NCBI RefSeq assembly: GCF_009923995.1 | Contig: NZ_RFSK01000024.1 | Location: forward strand, 1-64,000 | Origin: Janthinobacterium sp. | GTDB lineage: Bacteria > Pseudomonadota > Gammaproteobacteria > Burkholderiales > Burkholderiaceae_D | Direction of reading: 5' to 3' | Length of the DNA stretch: 64,000 nt | Part shown: positions 16,961 through 26,612 of the stretch, piece after piece | Layout: each line of letters starts with the position of its first letter | Position numbering within the stretch: position 1 is the first letter of the stretch | Notes under the pieces: model-generated | The model's input: the letters and a program-made list of their open reading frames with translations, nothing else | Databases searched by the model: none | What the model was told of the DNA's origin: nothing | Translations under genes and position numbers: made by a program

Positions 16961-19201
16961 CTAGTTGCCTTCCAAGAAGCTTTTCAGCTTGTCGGAGCGC
17001 GATGGGTGGCGCAGCTTGCGCAGCGCCTTCGCTTCGATCTGGCGGATGCGCTCGCGCGTCACGTCAAATTGCTTGCCCACTTCTTCCAGGGTGTGGTCGG
17101 TGGACATCTCGATGCCGAAACGCATGCGCAGCACTTTCGCTTCGCGTGGCGTCAGGGAATCGAGCACGTCCTTGACCACGCCGCGCATGGAAGCGTGCAG
17201 GGCCGCGTCGGCCGGGGCCAGGGTGTTGTTGTCCTCGATAAAGTCGCCCAGGTGGGAATCGTCGTCGTCGCCGATCGGCGTTTCCATCGAGATCGGTTCC
17301 TTGGCGATTTTCATGATCTTGCGGATCTTGTCCTCGGGCATTTCCATCTTGATCGCCAGGGTGGCCGGATCGGGTTCCGCGCCCGTTTCCTGCAGGATCT
17401 GGCGCGAGATGCGGTTCATCTTGTTGATCGTCTCGATCATGTGCACGGGAATGCGGATGGTGCGCGCCTGGTCGGCGATCGAGCGCGTGATGGCCTGGCG
17501 GATCCACCACGTCGCATACGTGGAGAACTTGTAGCCGCGGCGGTACTCGAACTTGTCGACGGCCTTCATCAGGCCGATATTGCCTTCCTGGATCAGGTCG
17601 AGGAATTGCAGGCCCCGGTTCGTGTATTTCTTGGCGATCGAAATAACCAGGCGCAAGTTGGCCTCCGTCATTTCGCGCTTGGCCTTGCGCGCCTTCATTT
17701 CACCGGCCGCCATCTGGCGGTTGATGTTGCGCAAGTCCGGCAGCGGCAGCACGACGCGCGCCTGCAGGTCGATCAGGCGCTGCTGCAGCTCCTTAACGGT
17801 CGGAATGTTGCGGCCCAGGATGGCGCTGTACGCGTGTCCTGCGTTGACTTCGCCATCGACCCAGTCGAGGTTGGTTTCATTGCCGGGGAAGACCTTGATG
17901 AAGTGGGCGCGCGGCATGCCGCAGCGGTTCACGGCCACGTCGAGGATCTGCTTCTCGATATGGCGCACTTCGTCGACCTGGCCGCGCAGGGTGTCGCACA
18001 GCTTTTCCACCACCTTGGCCGTGAAGCGGATGCCTAGCAGCTCCTGCGAAATGGCTTCCTGCGCCTTGGCGTAGGGCTTCGAGTTGTAGCCTTCTTTCTC
18101 GAAGGCACGGCGCATCTTGTCGAATTGCTGAGAAATGACGGCGAATTTTTCCAGCGCCGTGCGTTTCAGGGTTTCCAGCTGTTCCGCGGAGAAGCCGGCG
18201 GCGCCAGACGCGCTCGCTTCTTCTTCCTCTTCTTCTTCCTCTTCTTCCGCTTCGCCTTCTTCCTCGTCTTCTTCGACGGGGGCGGCCACGACAGGCGCGG
18301 CGACCGGTTCGTTCTCATCGACGAGGCCATCGACGATTTCGTCGATCTTGATCTCTTCGTTGGCGATGCGGTCGGCGGCGGCGATGATCTCGGCGATCGT
18401 CACGGGACAGGCGGAAATGGCCTGGATCATGTCTTTCAAGCCATCTTCGATGCGCTTGGCAATCTCGATCTCGCCTTCGCGCGTCAGCAGCTCGACCGAG
18501 CCCATCTCGCGCATATACATGCGCACGGGGTCGGTGGTGCGGCCAAAGTCGGAGTCGACGGTCGACAATGCGGCCTCGGCCGCCGCTTCCGCCTCGTCAT
18601 CGCTGGTGACGACGGCAACGTTATCGGACAGTAACAACGTTTCCGCATCAGGCGCGTGCTCGTAGACGGCGATGCCCATGTCATTGAAGGTACCGATGAT
18701 GCCTTCGATGGCTTCCGGATCGACTATGTTTTCGGGCAAGTGATCGTTGATTTCCGCATACGTGAGGAAACCGCGTTCCTTGCCGAACTTGATCAAGGTC
18801 TTGAGTTTCTGGCGCCGGCGCTCGAGTTCTTCCTCGCTCGCTTCCGTATCGGACGAAAACGCGTCTTTCAGCAGTGCGCGCTCCTTCGCCTTGCGGTCCT
18901 TGGCCTTGGCCTTATCGACGGCCTTCAGTTCGGCCCGCTCGACGGCATTCAGCGCGGCGACTTCATCATTTTCTGGCTGGAATTCTTTTGGCTTGCGGCC
19001 GCGGCGGCCTGGCACTTTTACCGACGGCAAGACATAACCGGACGTATCGATGGCCGCCAGGGTGGCGGCGTCGGTCGTCTGGCTGACCACAGGCGGCGCG
19101 CTGGTCACGCGCGCTTCGGGCCGGTCGAGCGCCTTTTCGGCTTTCGTGGTAACTTTAGTGGGCTTTGCAGCCGCTTTGGATTCGGGTTTCTTGATTGGCA
19201 C
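16961..19201 (-). CDS. rpoD: RNA polymerase primary sigma factor RpoD (sigma 70)
   Basis: 746 residues. Housekeeping sigma factor: region 1.1 at the N-terminus, region 1.2 with [20 protein letters not shown], a large non-conserved region, region 2 with [20 protein letters not shown] and the -10-melting segment [17 protein letters not shown], region 3, and region 4 ending in the [23 protein letters not shown] long acidic tract (one uninterrupted run of ten Glu) lies in the non-conserved region. Regions are intact. It is last in the rpsU-yqeY-dnaG-rpoD block but has its own promoter and a long leader. Confidence 0.98.
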   Translation of the reverse strand: MPIKKPESKAAAKPTKVTTKAEKALDRPEARVTSAPPVVSQTTDAATLAAIDTSGYVLPSVKVPGRRGRKPKEFQPENDEVAALNAVERAELKAVDKAKAKDRKAKERALLKDAFSSDTEASEEELERRRQKLKTLIKFGKERGFLTYAEINDHLPENIVDPEAIEGIIGTFNDMGIAVYEHAPDAETLLLSDNVAVVTSDDEAEAAAEAALSTVDSDFGRTTDPVRMYMREMGSVELLTREGEIEIAKRIEDGLKDMIQAISACPVTIAEIIAAADRIANEEIKIDEIVDGLVDENEPVAAPVVAAPVEEDEEEGEAEEEEEEEEEEASASGAAGFSAEQLETLKRTALEKFAVISQQFDKMRRAFEKEGYNSKPYAKAQEAISQELLGIRFTAKVVEKLCDTLRGQVDEVRHIEKQILDVAVNRCGMPRAHFIKVFPGNETNLDWVDGEVNAGHAYSAILGRNIPTVKELQQRLIDLQARVVLPLPDLRNINRQMAAGEMKARKAKREMTEANLRLVISIAKKYTNRGLQFLDLIQEGNIGLMKAVDKFEYRRGYKFSTYATWWIRQAITRSIADQARTIRIPVHMIETINKMNRISRQILQETGAEPDPATLAIKMEMPEDKIRKIMKIAKEPISMETPIGDDDDSHLGDFIEDNNTLAPADAALHASMRGVVKDVLDSLTPREAKVLRMRFGIEMSTDHTLEEVGKQFDVTRERIRQIEAKALRKLRHPSRSDKLKSFLEGN

Positions 19202-19666
19202 AGGCGCTTTCGATTACACAACGACTTGCTTTACGGTGGATTAGGATAAAGTTTGCTGCCAGTTCCCGGTCTACCTGCGGGAACCACCATCTCCGAACCT
19301 GCCGACAACCCAGGTTCGACACTGTTACGTTACTTACACCTCATCGGCCACGATCCGCGGGAACCGCAGCACTTCCTGTCCACCGACTGTCGCCAGCCGT
19401 GCCGGCAGAAAATGCTGCATCCGACCGCGTTGGGAGCGAGAGCCTGGCGCGGCTTGCCAGCGTCTGCAAGCCTTGCTTGCCACGCTGAAAACGCCAGTTG
19501 GCCCTGGCTGCCGACGCGCTCTTCCGCGCCGATCAAGAGCCTAACTTACTGAAAACAAATACTATTTACGAAACAGAACTAGCTTGCCAAAGCACACAAT
19601 ACTTAGCATTTAATTATAGCACGCGAAAAATGTTTTTCCAGTGCGCGCCATACCCTCAGGACAAGA
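19202..19666 (-). other. Long untranslated leader of rpoD
   Basis: 465 bp between the dnaG stop and rpoD start without a gene. An AT-rich end near dnaG holds the promoter at 19613-19641; the remaining roughly 400 bp would be 5' leader of rpoD mRNA. No known RNA element recognised. Confidence 0.55.
19613..19641 (-). promoter_or_regulatory. Extended -10 promoter for rpoD
   Basis: Minus strand: CTGGAA, 17 bp, TATAAT, with TGC directly before the -10 (a perfect extended -10). Lies 26 bp after the dnaG stop. Confidence 0.7.
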
Positions 19667-21463
19667 TTAGCGATTCACCAACTCGGCATCGCGCTGGCGT
19701 TCCAGCTCCCCCTGCTCCTGCATGATTTCGCGGTAGCGTACACCAATTTTCTCCGATGGCAAACCCGACGCAAACAATTGCTGCAATTCCGCCTTCAAGG
19801 CGTTCAACTTGATCTCGCGGATGGTACTCACCAGCCACGACAATTCGCTGTCGTAGTCGGACTCCGTGCCGGCCGCGATCTCGCCGATGATCTCGTCATA
19901 TTCGCTGCCCAGCTCCTTCAACTGCTGCGCCAGCGCGGCAAAACTGCCGTGCTCGCCCAATGCCTGCCCCACGGCCACCAGCTGCCCCAGGCTGTGCGCC
20001 GCATCGGGCCCCAGGTGCTGGAAGGCGGCCAGCGCGGCTTCGTCGATCTGCAAGGTCAGGGGCGGATGGGCCACCAGCATGCGCATGATCTTCAATTCCA
20101 GGCCGACTGGCACGGGGCGGCCCGATTTCGGCGGCGCGCGATGCGCCACGGCAACGGGCTTGGCCAGCTCGAACAGGGCTTCGATCTCGGCCGGCGTGGA
20201 CTGCGTCAGCTGCGCCAGCCCGCGCACGATCTGCAGGCGCAGGGACGACGGCGCCATCAGCTGCAGCAGGGGCTTGGCGTCGAATTGCACGCGGGCACGC
20301 CCTTCCGGTTCCGACAGGTCATGCTCGCCCGACACTTCTTTCAGCAGGAACTGCGACAGCGGCATGGCTTCATGCACCTGCTGCTCGAACCCTTCGGCGC
20401 CGAATGCGCGGATATAGCTGTCCGGATCGTGTTCCGATGGCAGGAACAGGAACTTGATCGTTTTATTGTCCGACACGTGGGCCAGGCTCGCTTCCAGCGC
20501 GCGGCGCGCGGCGCGGCGGCCGGCCTTGTCGCCGTCGAAGCTGAAGATCACGTTGTCCGTCTGGCGCAGCAGCTTTTGCACGTGGGTCGGCGTGCACGCC
20601 GTCCCCAGGGTGGCCACCGCTTGCGGGAAGCCCATCTGCGCCAGCGCCACCACGTCCATATAGCCTTCCGTCACCAGCACGTAGCCGGCGTCGCGGATGG
20701 CCTGGCGCGCCTCGAACAGCCCATATAGTTCGAAACCCTTGGAAAACAAGGGGGTTTCCGGCGAATTCAGGTATTTCGGCTCGCCATGGTCGAGCACGCG
20801 ACCGCCAAAGGCGATGACTTGCCCCTTGGTATTGCGGATCGGAAACATGATGCGTTCGCGGAAACGGTCATAGCGCTTGCGGTTATTACCCTCCTCATCG
20901 ACCTTGTCGATCACGAGACCCGCCTCGGCCAGGGCCACCACGTCGTAGTCGGGAAAGACGGAACGCAGGTTATCCCAGCCGCCAGGCGCGAAACCCATGC
21001 CGAAGCGAGCGGCCACTTCGCCCGTCAAGCCCCGATTCTTGAGGTAGGCGATGGCTTCCGGTGCATGGCGCAACTGGCCACGGTAGTAATCGCAGGCCTG
21101 CGTCATGGCGTCGGACAGGGCCAGGCTCTGCGCCTGAATCTGGGCACGCTGGGCCGGCGGGATCCTGTCGTCCGCCTCCGGCACGACCATGCCCACGTTC
21201 TGCGCCAGGTCCTTGACGGCATCGACGAAGCCCATGCCCGAGTATTCGATCAGGAAGCCGATCGAGGTGCCATGCGCGCCGCAGCCGAAGCAGTGATAGA
21301 ACTGCTTGGTGGGGCTGACGGTAAAGCTGGGCGACTTTTCACTGTGGAACGGGCACAGGCCCATGAAATTGGCGCCGCCTTTTTTCAGTTGCACATAACG
21401 CCCCACGACATCGACGATATCGACGCGGTTGAGCAAATCGGAAATGAAGGATTGAGGTATCAC
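19667..21463 (-). CDS. dnaG: DNA primase DnaG
   Basis: 598 residues. Makes RNA primers at the replication fork. N-terminal zinc-binding domain CPFHSEKSPSFTVSP...FYHCFGCG (CHC2 type, about residues 38-65), a TOPRIM catalytic core with VTEGYMDVVAL and FSFDGDKAGRRAARRAL, and a C-terminal helicase-interaction domain. It starts with GTG at 21463. Between yqeY and rpoD, the conserved macromolecular-synthesis order. Confidence 0.97.
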   Translation of the reverse strand: MIPQSFISDLLNRVDIVDVVGRYVQLKKGGANFMGLCPFHSEKSPSFTVSPTKQFYHCFGCGAHGTSIGFLIEYSGMGFVDAVKDLAQNVGMVVPEADDRIPPAQRAQIQAQSLALSDAMTQACDYYRGQLRHAPEAIAYLKNRGLTGEVAARFGMGFAPGGWDNLRSVFPDYDVVALAEAGLVIDKVDEEGNNRKRYDRFRERIMFPIRNTKGQVIAFGGRVLDHGEPKYLNSPETPLFSKGFELYGLFEARQAIRDAGYVLVTEGYMDVVALAQMGFPQAVATLGTACTPTHVQKLLRQTDNVIFSFDGDKAGRRAARRALEASLAHVSDNKTIKFLFLPSEHDPDSYIRAFGAEGFEQQVHEAMPLSQFLLKEVSGEHDLSEPEGRARVQFDAKPLLQLMAPSSLRLQIVRGLAQLTQSTPAEIEALFELAKPVAVAHRAPPKSGRPVPVGLELKIMRMLVAHPPLTLQIDEAALAAFQHLGPDAAHSLGQLVAVGQALGEHGSFAALAQQLKELGSEYDEIIGEIAAGTESDYDSELSWLVSTIREIKLNALKAELQQLFASGLPSEKIGVRYREIMQEQGELERQRDAELVNR

Positions 21464-21591
21464 AGGCTAGGGCGGGTCTTGTTATAGGTCAGACTATACT
21501 ACCGCACGTGGCCTGATGTTGAGCCAGGTCAACGTGTGGGCGATGGAACGACTGCCGGCATGGGCCGGCAGCCAGGGTATGACGACGAGGC

Positions 21592-22044
21592 TCAGGCAGC
21601 CGGCGTCAAGGACTTCTTGATCAGGGCCGACACCACGGCCATGTCGGCGCGTCCCGCCAGCTTCGGCTTGACGATGGCCATGACCTTGCCCATGTCTTGC
21701 GGACCGGTGGCGCCAGAAGCGGCCACGGCGGCAGCCACTTCGGCCGCCACTTCCTCGTCCGACAGGCCGGCAGGCATGTAGCCGATCAGGTGCACCAGTT
21801 CGGCTTTTTCGATGTCGGCCAGGTCGGCACGGCCACCGGCTTCGAACTGGGTGATCGAATCCTTGCGCTGCTTGATCATCTTTTCCACGATGGCCGTCAC
21901 GTGGGCATCCGTCAGTTCGATGCGCTCATCGACTTCCTTGCGCTTGATTTCCGCCAGCAAGAGGCGAACCGTGCCCAGCTTGCCCGCATCCTTGGCACGC
22001 ATGGCGTTTTTCATGTCTTCGGTAATTTGTTCTTTCAAGCTCAT
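21592..22044 (-). CDS. yqeY: GatB/YqeY domain protein
   Basis: 150 residues. Typical YqeY: MSLKEQITEDMKNAMRAKD at the start, TVRLLLAEIKRKEVD, and a C-terminal helical domain like the tail of the amidotransferase subunit GatB (GPQDMGKVMAIVKPKLAG). Precise role uncertain; tRNA-related function is inferred from the GatB-like tail. Conserved neighbour of rpsU and dnaG. Confidence 0.93.
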   Translation of the reverse strand: MSLKEQITEDMKNAMRAKDAGKLGTVRLLLAEIKRKEVDERIELTDAHVTAIVEKMIKQRKDSITQFEAGGRADLADIEKAELVHLIGYMPAGLSDEEVAAEVAAAVAASGATGPQDMGKVMAIVKPKLAGRADMAVVSALIKKSLTPAA

Positions 22045-22235
22045 GGCAATCCTCGTTGGTCAGTGTAGTTCGATGCTTGTGCGCAACCAGATAAGCAGGC
22101 CACAAAAGCGAAAACCCGCTGCGGCGAACCGGAGCGGGTATGCGACTCATCTGAAGTATAACCCCAGGCGAATCAAAACAAAACCCGTGGCGAAGAATGC
22201 GCCGTACTACCCGGGTTGGTTCTGATTGAACAGTC

Positions 22236-22448
22236 TTAGAATAATTTTTTCGGCAGTTGTTGGCTGCGGATGCGTTTGTAATGACGCTTGACAGCAGCTG
22301 CCAGCTTGCGCTTGCGCTCAGCCGTTGGCTTTTCGTAGAATTCGCGAGCGCGCAATTCGGTCAGCAGACCAGTTTTTTCGATGGTGCGTTTGAAGCGACG
22401 CATTGCGACTTCGAACGGCTCGTTTTCTTTAAGGCGAATAGTGGTCAT
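22236..22448 (-). CDS. rpsU: 30S ribosomal protein S21
   Basis: 70 residues. Small basic ribosomal protein important for initiation on Shine-Dalgarno mRNAs. Sequence features [19 protein letters not shown] and [20 protein letters not shown] are diagnostic. First gene of the rpsU-yqeY-dnaG block. Confidence 0.98.
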   Translation of the reverse strand: MTTIRLKENEPFEVAMRRFKRTIEKTGLLTELRAREFYEKPTAERKRKLAAAVKRHYKRIRSQQLPKKLF

Positions 22449-22602
22449 GTAAAATTCAAACCGTTGAGGTGGTGTATAGGAAGAGATAGATAGTAGCAGC
22501 TTTTATTCGGAAAGGGAAGCCCCTCCCCACTTGCGTGCGGCATGCAGCCTGAGATTGCCGCCCGGCTGTGGCGTAAACCACGCATCCGGACGGCGGCGGC
22601 AC

Positions 22603-23208
22603 TCAGGCGGCCGGCTTGCGGCGGCGGGCCATGAAGCCCAGCAGGCCCAGGCCAGCGAGCAGCATGGCATAGGTGCCCGGTTCCGGCACGGCGCTGACGT
22701 TCATGCTGACGCCATCCAGGAAGGCCGACGTGTCGCGCGCGTTGCCCGGATTGATGCCGGCAAAGCTCAAGGTATGGCTGCCGGCGCCGATGTTGAGCGC
22801 GTTCACATTGAAACTGGTCCAGCCCGTGCTGGTCACAGCATACTGCCCCAGCTGCGTGCCGTCCAGGCTGACCGTCACGGCCTGGCCCTGGTCATAGCCG
22901 GGACGCAGCGCCAGGTGGAAGGCGAAGCTGTAATCGGCGGTGCCCGCACTGACGAAGCTTTGCGAGATCGCGGCCGTGTTTTGCAGGAAGGCAAAGGCAT
23001 TGCCCTCCTGCGCCACGCCATTCCAGGCCGTGTAGCTGGCCGATACGCCGGCGCCGCCCGTGAAGCTCCAGCCCGGCGCCACGTTGCCGTACACGTAGCC
23101 GCCACCGACGGTATTGTTTTCAAAACCGCCATTGCTCAGCACGGGGGTGCTGGCAAAGGCGCTGGTGCTGAGCAAGGCAATTGCGGCGGCGGCGATCAGG
23201 CGTTTCAT
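22603..23208 (-). CDS. PEP-CTERM sorted exported protein
   Basis: 201 residues. A signal peptide (LIAAAAIALLSTSAFAS) starts the protein from the ATG at 23208, which has CTGGAG upstream; the frame start at 23253 is less likely. The middle is a beta-rich, Gly/Asn/Ser-rich domain (LSNGGFENNTVGGGYVYG) resembling carbohydrate-binding-type folds. The C-terminus is a classical sorting tag: VPEPGTYAMLLAGLGLLGF then RRRK, recognised by an exosortase and usually linked to exopolysaccharide production. Confidence 0.88.
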   Translation of the reverse strand: MKRLIAAAAIALLSTSAFASTPVLSNGGFENNTVGGGYVYGNVAPGWSFTGGAGVSASYTAWNGVAQEGNAFAFLQNTAAISQSFVSAGTADYSFAFHLALRPGYDQGQAVTVSLDGTQLGQYAVTSTGWTSFNVNALNIGAGSHTLSFAGINPGNARDTSAFLDGVSMNVSAVPEPGTYAMLLAGLGLLGFMARRRKPAA

Positions 23209-23358
23209 GATGACTCCAGGGTAATGTTCATTTAATTGCCATCTGACATACAAAATGTCTAAATATCAATTTACATGACAAGTATTCAATATGGTTTCAT
23301 TGAAGTCAAGAACATTATTACCGGCAGTCACACGCTGAGGCCATCGAGCAACTAAGTG

Positions 23359-24573
23359 TTACTGCAGGGCAATTCCTGCCGCCACGCCGGAAGCCCAGGC
23401 CCACTGGAAGTTGTAGCCGCCCAGCCAGCCCGTCACGTCCACGGATTCACCGATGAAATACAGGCCCGGCACCTGATTGGCCATCATGGTCTGCTGCGAC
23501 AGCTCGCGCGTGTCGATGCCGCCGCGCGTCACTTCCGCCTTGCGGTAGCCTTCCGAGCCGTTCGGCACGATGGACCAGGCATTGATGGCCTGGCCCAGCT
23601 TGCGCAGTTGTGCGTCGGGCATGTCGGCGATGCGCGCGTCCGGCGCCAGGCCGTTGACGGCCAGCAGGCAGTCGGCCAGGCGCTGCGGCAGCCATTGGGC
23701 GACGATGTTGCCCAGCTGCTTCTTCAGGGTGCCCTTGCCTTCGATCAGGGTCTGCGCCACGTCCACTTCCGGCAGCAGGTTGAGGACGATGGGCGTGCCC
23801 GGCAGCCAGTAGCTGGAAATTTGCAGAATGGCCGGACCGGACAGGCCGCGGTGCGTGAACAGCAAGTCTTCGCGGAAACGCGCGCCCGTCGCCTTGCGGC
23901 CCTTCAGGCTGCCCGTCTCCACGTCCACTTCCAAGGCGATGCCGGACAGCTCCGCGAACGGCGCCCAGCTGGCCGGGTCGAACGTCAGCGGCACCAGGGC
24001 GGGACGCGGTTCGACCATCTTCAGCCCGAACTGTTGCGCGACGCGGTAGGCAAAGTCGGTAGCGCCGATCTTCGGGATCGACAGGCCGCCCGTGGCGATG
24101 ACGATGCTGGCCGTCTCGATGTCGCCGCTGTCCGTCTGCAGCAGGAAGCCGCCGTCGTCCAGTTGCGCAACATTATCGATCTTGCATGGCATGCGCCAGT
24201 GCACGCCGCCAGCGGCGCACTCGTCCTTGAGCATGTCGATGATCTGCTCGGCCGACTCATTGCAGAACAGCTGGCCCTTGTGCTTCTCGTGGTAGCCGAT
24301 GCGGTATTTTTTCACCAGCGCGAGGAAATCCTGCGGCGTGTAGCGCGACAGGGCGCTCTTGCAGAAATGCGGATTTTCCGAGAGGAAATTTTGCGGCGTG
24401 GCGTTAATATTGGTGAAGTTGCAACGCCCACCACCCGAGATGCGGATCTTTTCGGCCAGCTTGGCCGCGTGATCGATCAACACCACGCGCTTGCCCTGCT
24501 GGGCGGCCACGGCCGCACACATCATGCCGGCCGCGCCCGCGCCGATCACTGCCACATCAAATTGTTTTGCCAT
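23359..24573 (-). CDS. HI0933/YhiN-family FAD-dependent oxidoreductase
   Basis: 404 residues. Flavoprotein of the HI0933 family (NAD(P)/FAD-dependent, substrate unknown). FAD-binding VAVIGAGAAGMMCAAVAAQ at the N-terminus, family motif ISGGGRCNFTN near residue 50, a second dinucleotide element IVIATGGLSIPKIG, and the C-terminal VDVTGWLGGYNFQWAWASG. I use the ATG at 24573 (MAKQFDV) instead of 24588. Stands alone between the PEP-CTERM and ybiB genes. Confidence 0.9.
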   Translation of the reverse strand: MAKQFDVAVIGAGAAGMMCAAVAAQQGKRVVLIDHAAKLAEKIRISGGGRCNFTNINATPQNFLSENPHFCKSALSRYTPQDFLALVKKYRIGYHEKHKGQLFCNESAEQIIDMLKDECAAGGVHWRMPCKIDNVAQLDDGGFLLQTDSGDIETASIVIATGGLSIPKIGATDFAYRVAQQFGLKMVEPRPALVPLTFDPASWAPFAELSGIALEVDVETGSLKGRKATGARFREDLLFTHRGLSGPAILQISSYWLPGTPIVLNLLPEVDVAQTLIEGKGTLKKQLGNIVAQWLPQRLADCLLAVNGLAPDARIADMPDAQLRKLGQAINAWSIVPNGSEGYRKAEVTRGGIDTRELSQQTMMANQVPGLYFIGESVDVTGWLGGYNFQWAWASGVAAGIALQ

Positions 24574-24629
24574 AAGAATTCCGGTCACCGCTGATTACAA
24601 AGACGCCATTGTAAACTGCGGCGACGCGG

Positions 24630-25622
24630 CTAGCGCGGCCGTGCTGCAATCTCCCGCGATGCCATCAGGCATTGCGCCACCTGCGCGGCGATGGATGGCG
24701 GCACGGGTACTTCGCCGCGCAGCACGGCAGCGATCCAGGCCGCCGTGGTGGCCGCATCGCGCTCGACAGGCAAGTGCGGCAGCTCTTCCGCCAGCGCCTG
24801 CTTTTCCACCAGCAGCGTGCGTTCGGCTGCGTGAAACCAGTCGATCTGCTGCGCCTTGTTGGCGTTGGCCACCGTTTCGCCCTCCGTGCCGCGCATCAGG
24901 AAGGCGTCGCCGCGCGCGGGCGATGATGCCGTGAGGAAATATTCACCGAGCATTTCCAGATATTCCGGGTGCGTGTACGACACGAGGCGCAGGGCCGGGC
25001 CGGCGAACGGCTGCATGATTTTCACCAAGGTATGCGTGGAATTGCGCACGCCCAGCACGCGTCGCAGGGACAGCATCCAGGCCAGGCGCGGCGCCAGCGC
25101 GTCGATGGGCAGGAAGGCGGCTTCGCCGCGCGCCATGGCGGCCTCGGCCTGCGCATGGTCCGACGAGGCCGGCACGCCCAGCGCGGCCAGCACTTCGGCC
25201 GTCGTGACGCGGCCCGGGTCGCTGGTCACGCCATGCACGAGCACGGGCGCGCCCGCGCGCGCCAGCAGCAGCGCCAGCAGGGCCGTCAGGTTGGCCATCT
25301 TGCGCGCGCCGTTGTAGCTGGGAATGATGATGGGGGCAAACTCGCCGGCCGGCGCGGCCAGCGGGGCGAAGGAGGCTTCGGCCGCGTCGAGGAAACCGGC
25401 GATCTCGTCCACGGACTCGCCCTTGATGCGCATCGACAGCAAGATGCCGCCCAGTTCCAGGTCCGACACGCGGCCCTCGAGCATGGCGCGGTACAGGGCA
25501 TGGGCATCGGTGCGCGTCATGCTGCGCGCGCCGTTCTTGCCGCGTCCTATTTCCTTGATGAAACGTGCGGCAGGAAAGGCCTCCCCGGCCACGTCGGTAT
25601 GGGGTATGGAAACAGTAGTCAT
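24630..25622 (-). CDS. ybiB: YbiB/TrpD2-type DNA-binding protein
   Basis: 330 residues. Homologue of anthranilate phosphoribosyltransferase that in E. coli YbiB binds nucleic acid instead. The TrpD fold is visible: helical N-terminal domain (LEGRVSDLELGGILLSMRIK), PSYNGARKMANLTALLALLL and GVTSDPGRVTTAEVLAALG. The catalytic glycine-rich phosphoribosyl-binding signature of true TrpD is altered, arguing against tryptophan synthesis. No trp genes nearby. Confidence 0.85.
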   Translation of the reverse strand: MTTVSIPHTDVAGEAFPAARFIKEIGRGKNGARSMTRTDAHALYRAMLEGRVSDLELGGILLSMRIKGESVDEIAGFLDAAEASFAPLAAPAGEFAPIIIPSYNGARKMANLTALLALLLARAGAPVLVHGVTSDPGRVTTAEVLAALGVPASSDHAQAEAAMARGEAAFLPIDALAPRLAWMLSLRRVLGVRNSTHTLVKIMQPFAGPALRLVSYTHPEYLEMLGEYFLTASSPARGDAFLMRGTEGETVANANKAQQIDWFHAAERTLLVEKQALAEELPHLPVERDAATTAAWIAAVLRGEVPVPPSIAAQVAQCLMASREIAARPR

Positions 25623-25782
25623 GGCGCCAGCTTACACGGATTTTTCCCTGTGCAGACGGGCCGGCAGCGGCGAAATGCCACAATGCAACGGTCTGCACGC
25701 AAAATATTCCCCGCAAAAAGTGCCTGCGCGCTGAATCCGGCCAGTGCGCCCCTGCGTATATCACTGCACAGGAGGACTCATC

Positions 25783-26460
25783 ATGAACCACGCGATCAAA
25801 CAGGAAACCGCCTTCGTCGGCATCGAAACGGGCAAGCTGCTGCTCAAGGCCGTGCTGGTCTCGGGCGGCGAGGTGCTGTGCAAGGTGGTCGAAAACGACC
25901 TGGCCGGCTACCGCTGGCTGCGCAGCTGGCTGCAAAGGAACGACGTGCCCGTCATGGGCTTGCGCGTCTGCCTGCGCCTGGACGCGCCTTTCAGCGTAGC
26001 GCCCGCCCGGGCGCTGGCCGAGATGGGCATGCAGGTGTGCGATGCCGAGCCGGGCCCGCTGGAAGCCTATGCGCGCGGCTGCGGCCTGCCCGATGGCGCG
26101 GAGCGCGGCGCCGTGGTGCTGGCCCATTATTGCGCGGCGGCCCGCCCCGCGCCCTGGACACCGCCCTCGCCCGCCTACGAGGAGCTGCGCCTGTGGCTGC
26201 ACCGCCTGCATGCCGTGCAGCAGCTGCGCAAACAGGAAATGGCGCGCCTGGAAAGCCATTTCCATGCAGGACAGATTGCGCTGCATCAATTGCTACGCCA
26301 GCAGATCGCCTGCCTGGACGTGCAGATACGCCAGCACGAGCAGGCGATCCTCGCGCACGTGCGGCGCCATCCCGGCCTGCCCAGGCCGCCTGAACTGGCG
26401 CGCAGCCACCAGGGCATCGCGCGCTATACGTTTGCCGCCGGCATCGCCAGCGGCCGTTGA
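25783..26460 (+). CDS. Truncated IS110-like transposase N-terminal domain protein
   Basis: 225 residues. The start (FVGIETGKLLLKAVLVSGGE) and the AHYCAAARPAPWTPPSPAYE stretch followed by a long basic helix match the N-terminal RuvC-like (DEDD) part of IS110-family transposases. The first catalytic Asp is replaced (GIET instead of GID), the second Asp cluster is absent, and the C-terminal transposase domain is missing. No terminal repeats are visible. A strong AGGAGG ribosome site and an intact frame suggest a retained, possibly domesticated protein. Confidence 0.6.
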   Translation: MNHAIKQETAFVGIETGKLLLKAVLVSGGEVLCKVVENDLAGYRWLRSWLQRNDVPVMGLRVCLRLDAPFSVAPARALAEMGMQVCDAEPGPLEAYARGCGLPDGAERGAVVLAHYCAAARPAPWTPPSPAYEELRLWLHRLHAVQQLRKQEMARLESHFHAGQIALHQLLRQQIACLDVQIRQHEQAILAHVRRHPGLPRPPELARSHQGIARYTFAAGIASGR

Positions 26461-26612
26461 CGTGGCGCTGGCGCAACAGGCTTGCCGCCGGGCAGGCCTG
26501 TCTCAAAAACAACTCGGCAGTACCCGTTTTTCCCCGCCTCCCGCCGCCAGGCCGCATTTCCGCTACACTATTGCCTCTTAAAGAACGCAATAGCGAAAGC
26601 CTAGCCAGAATC

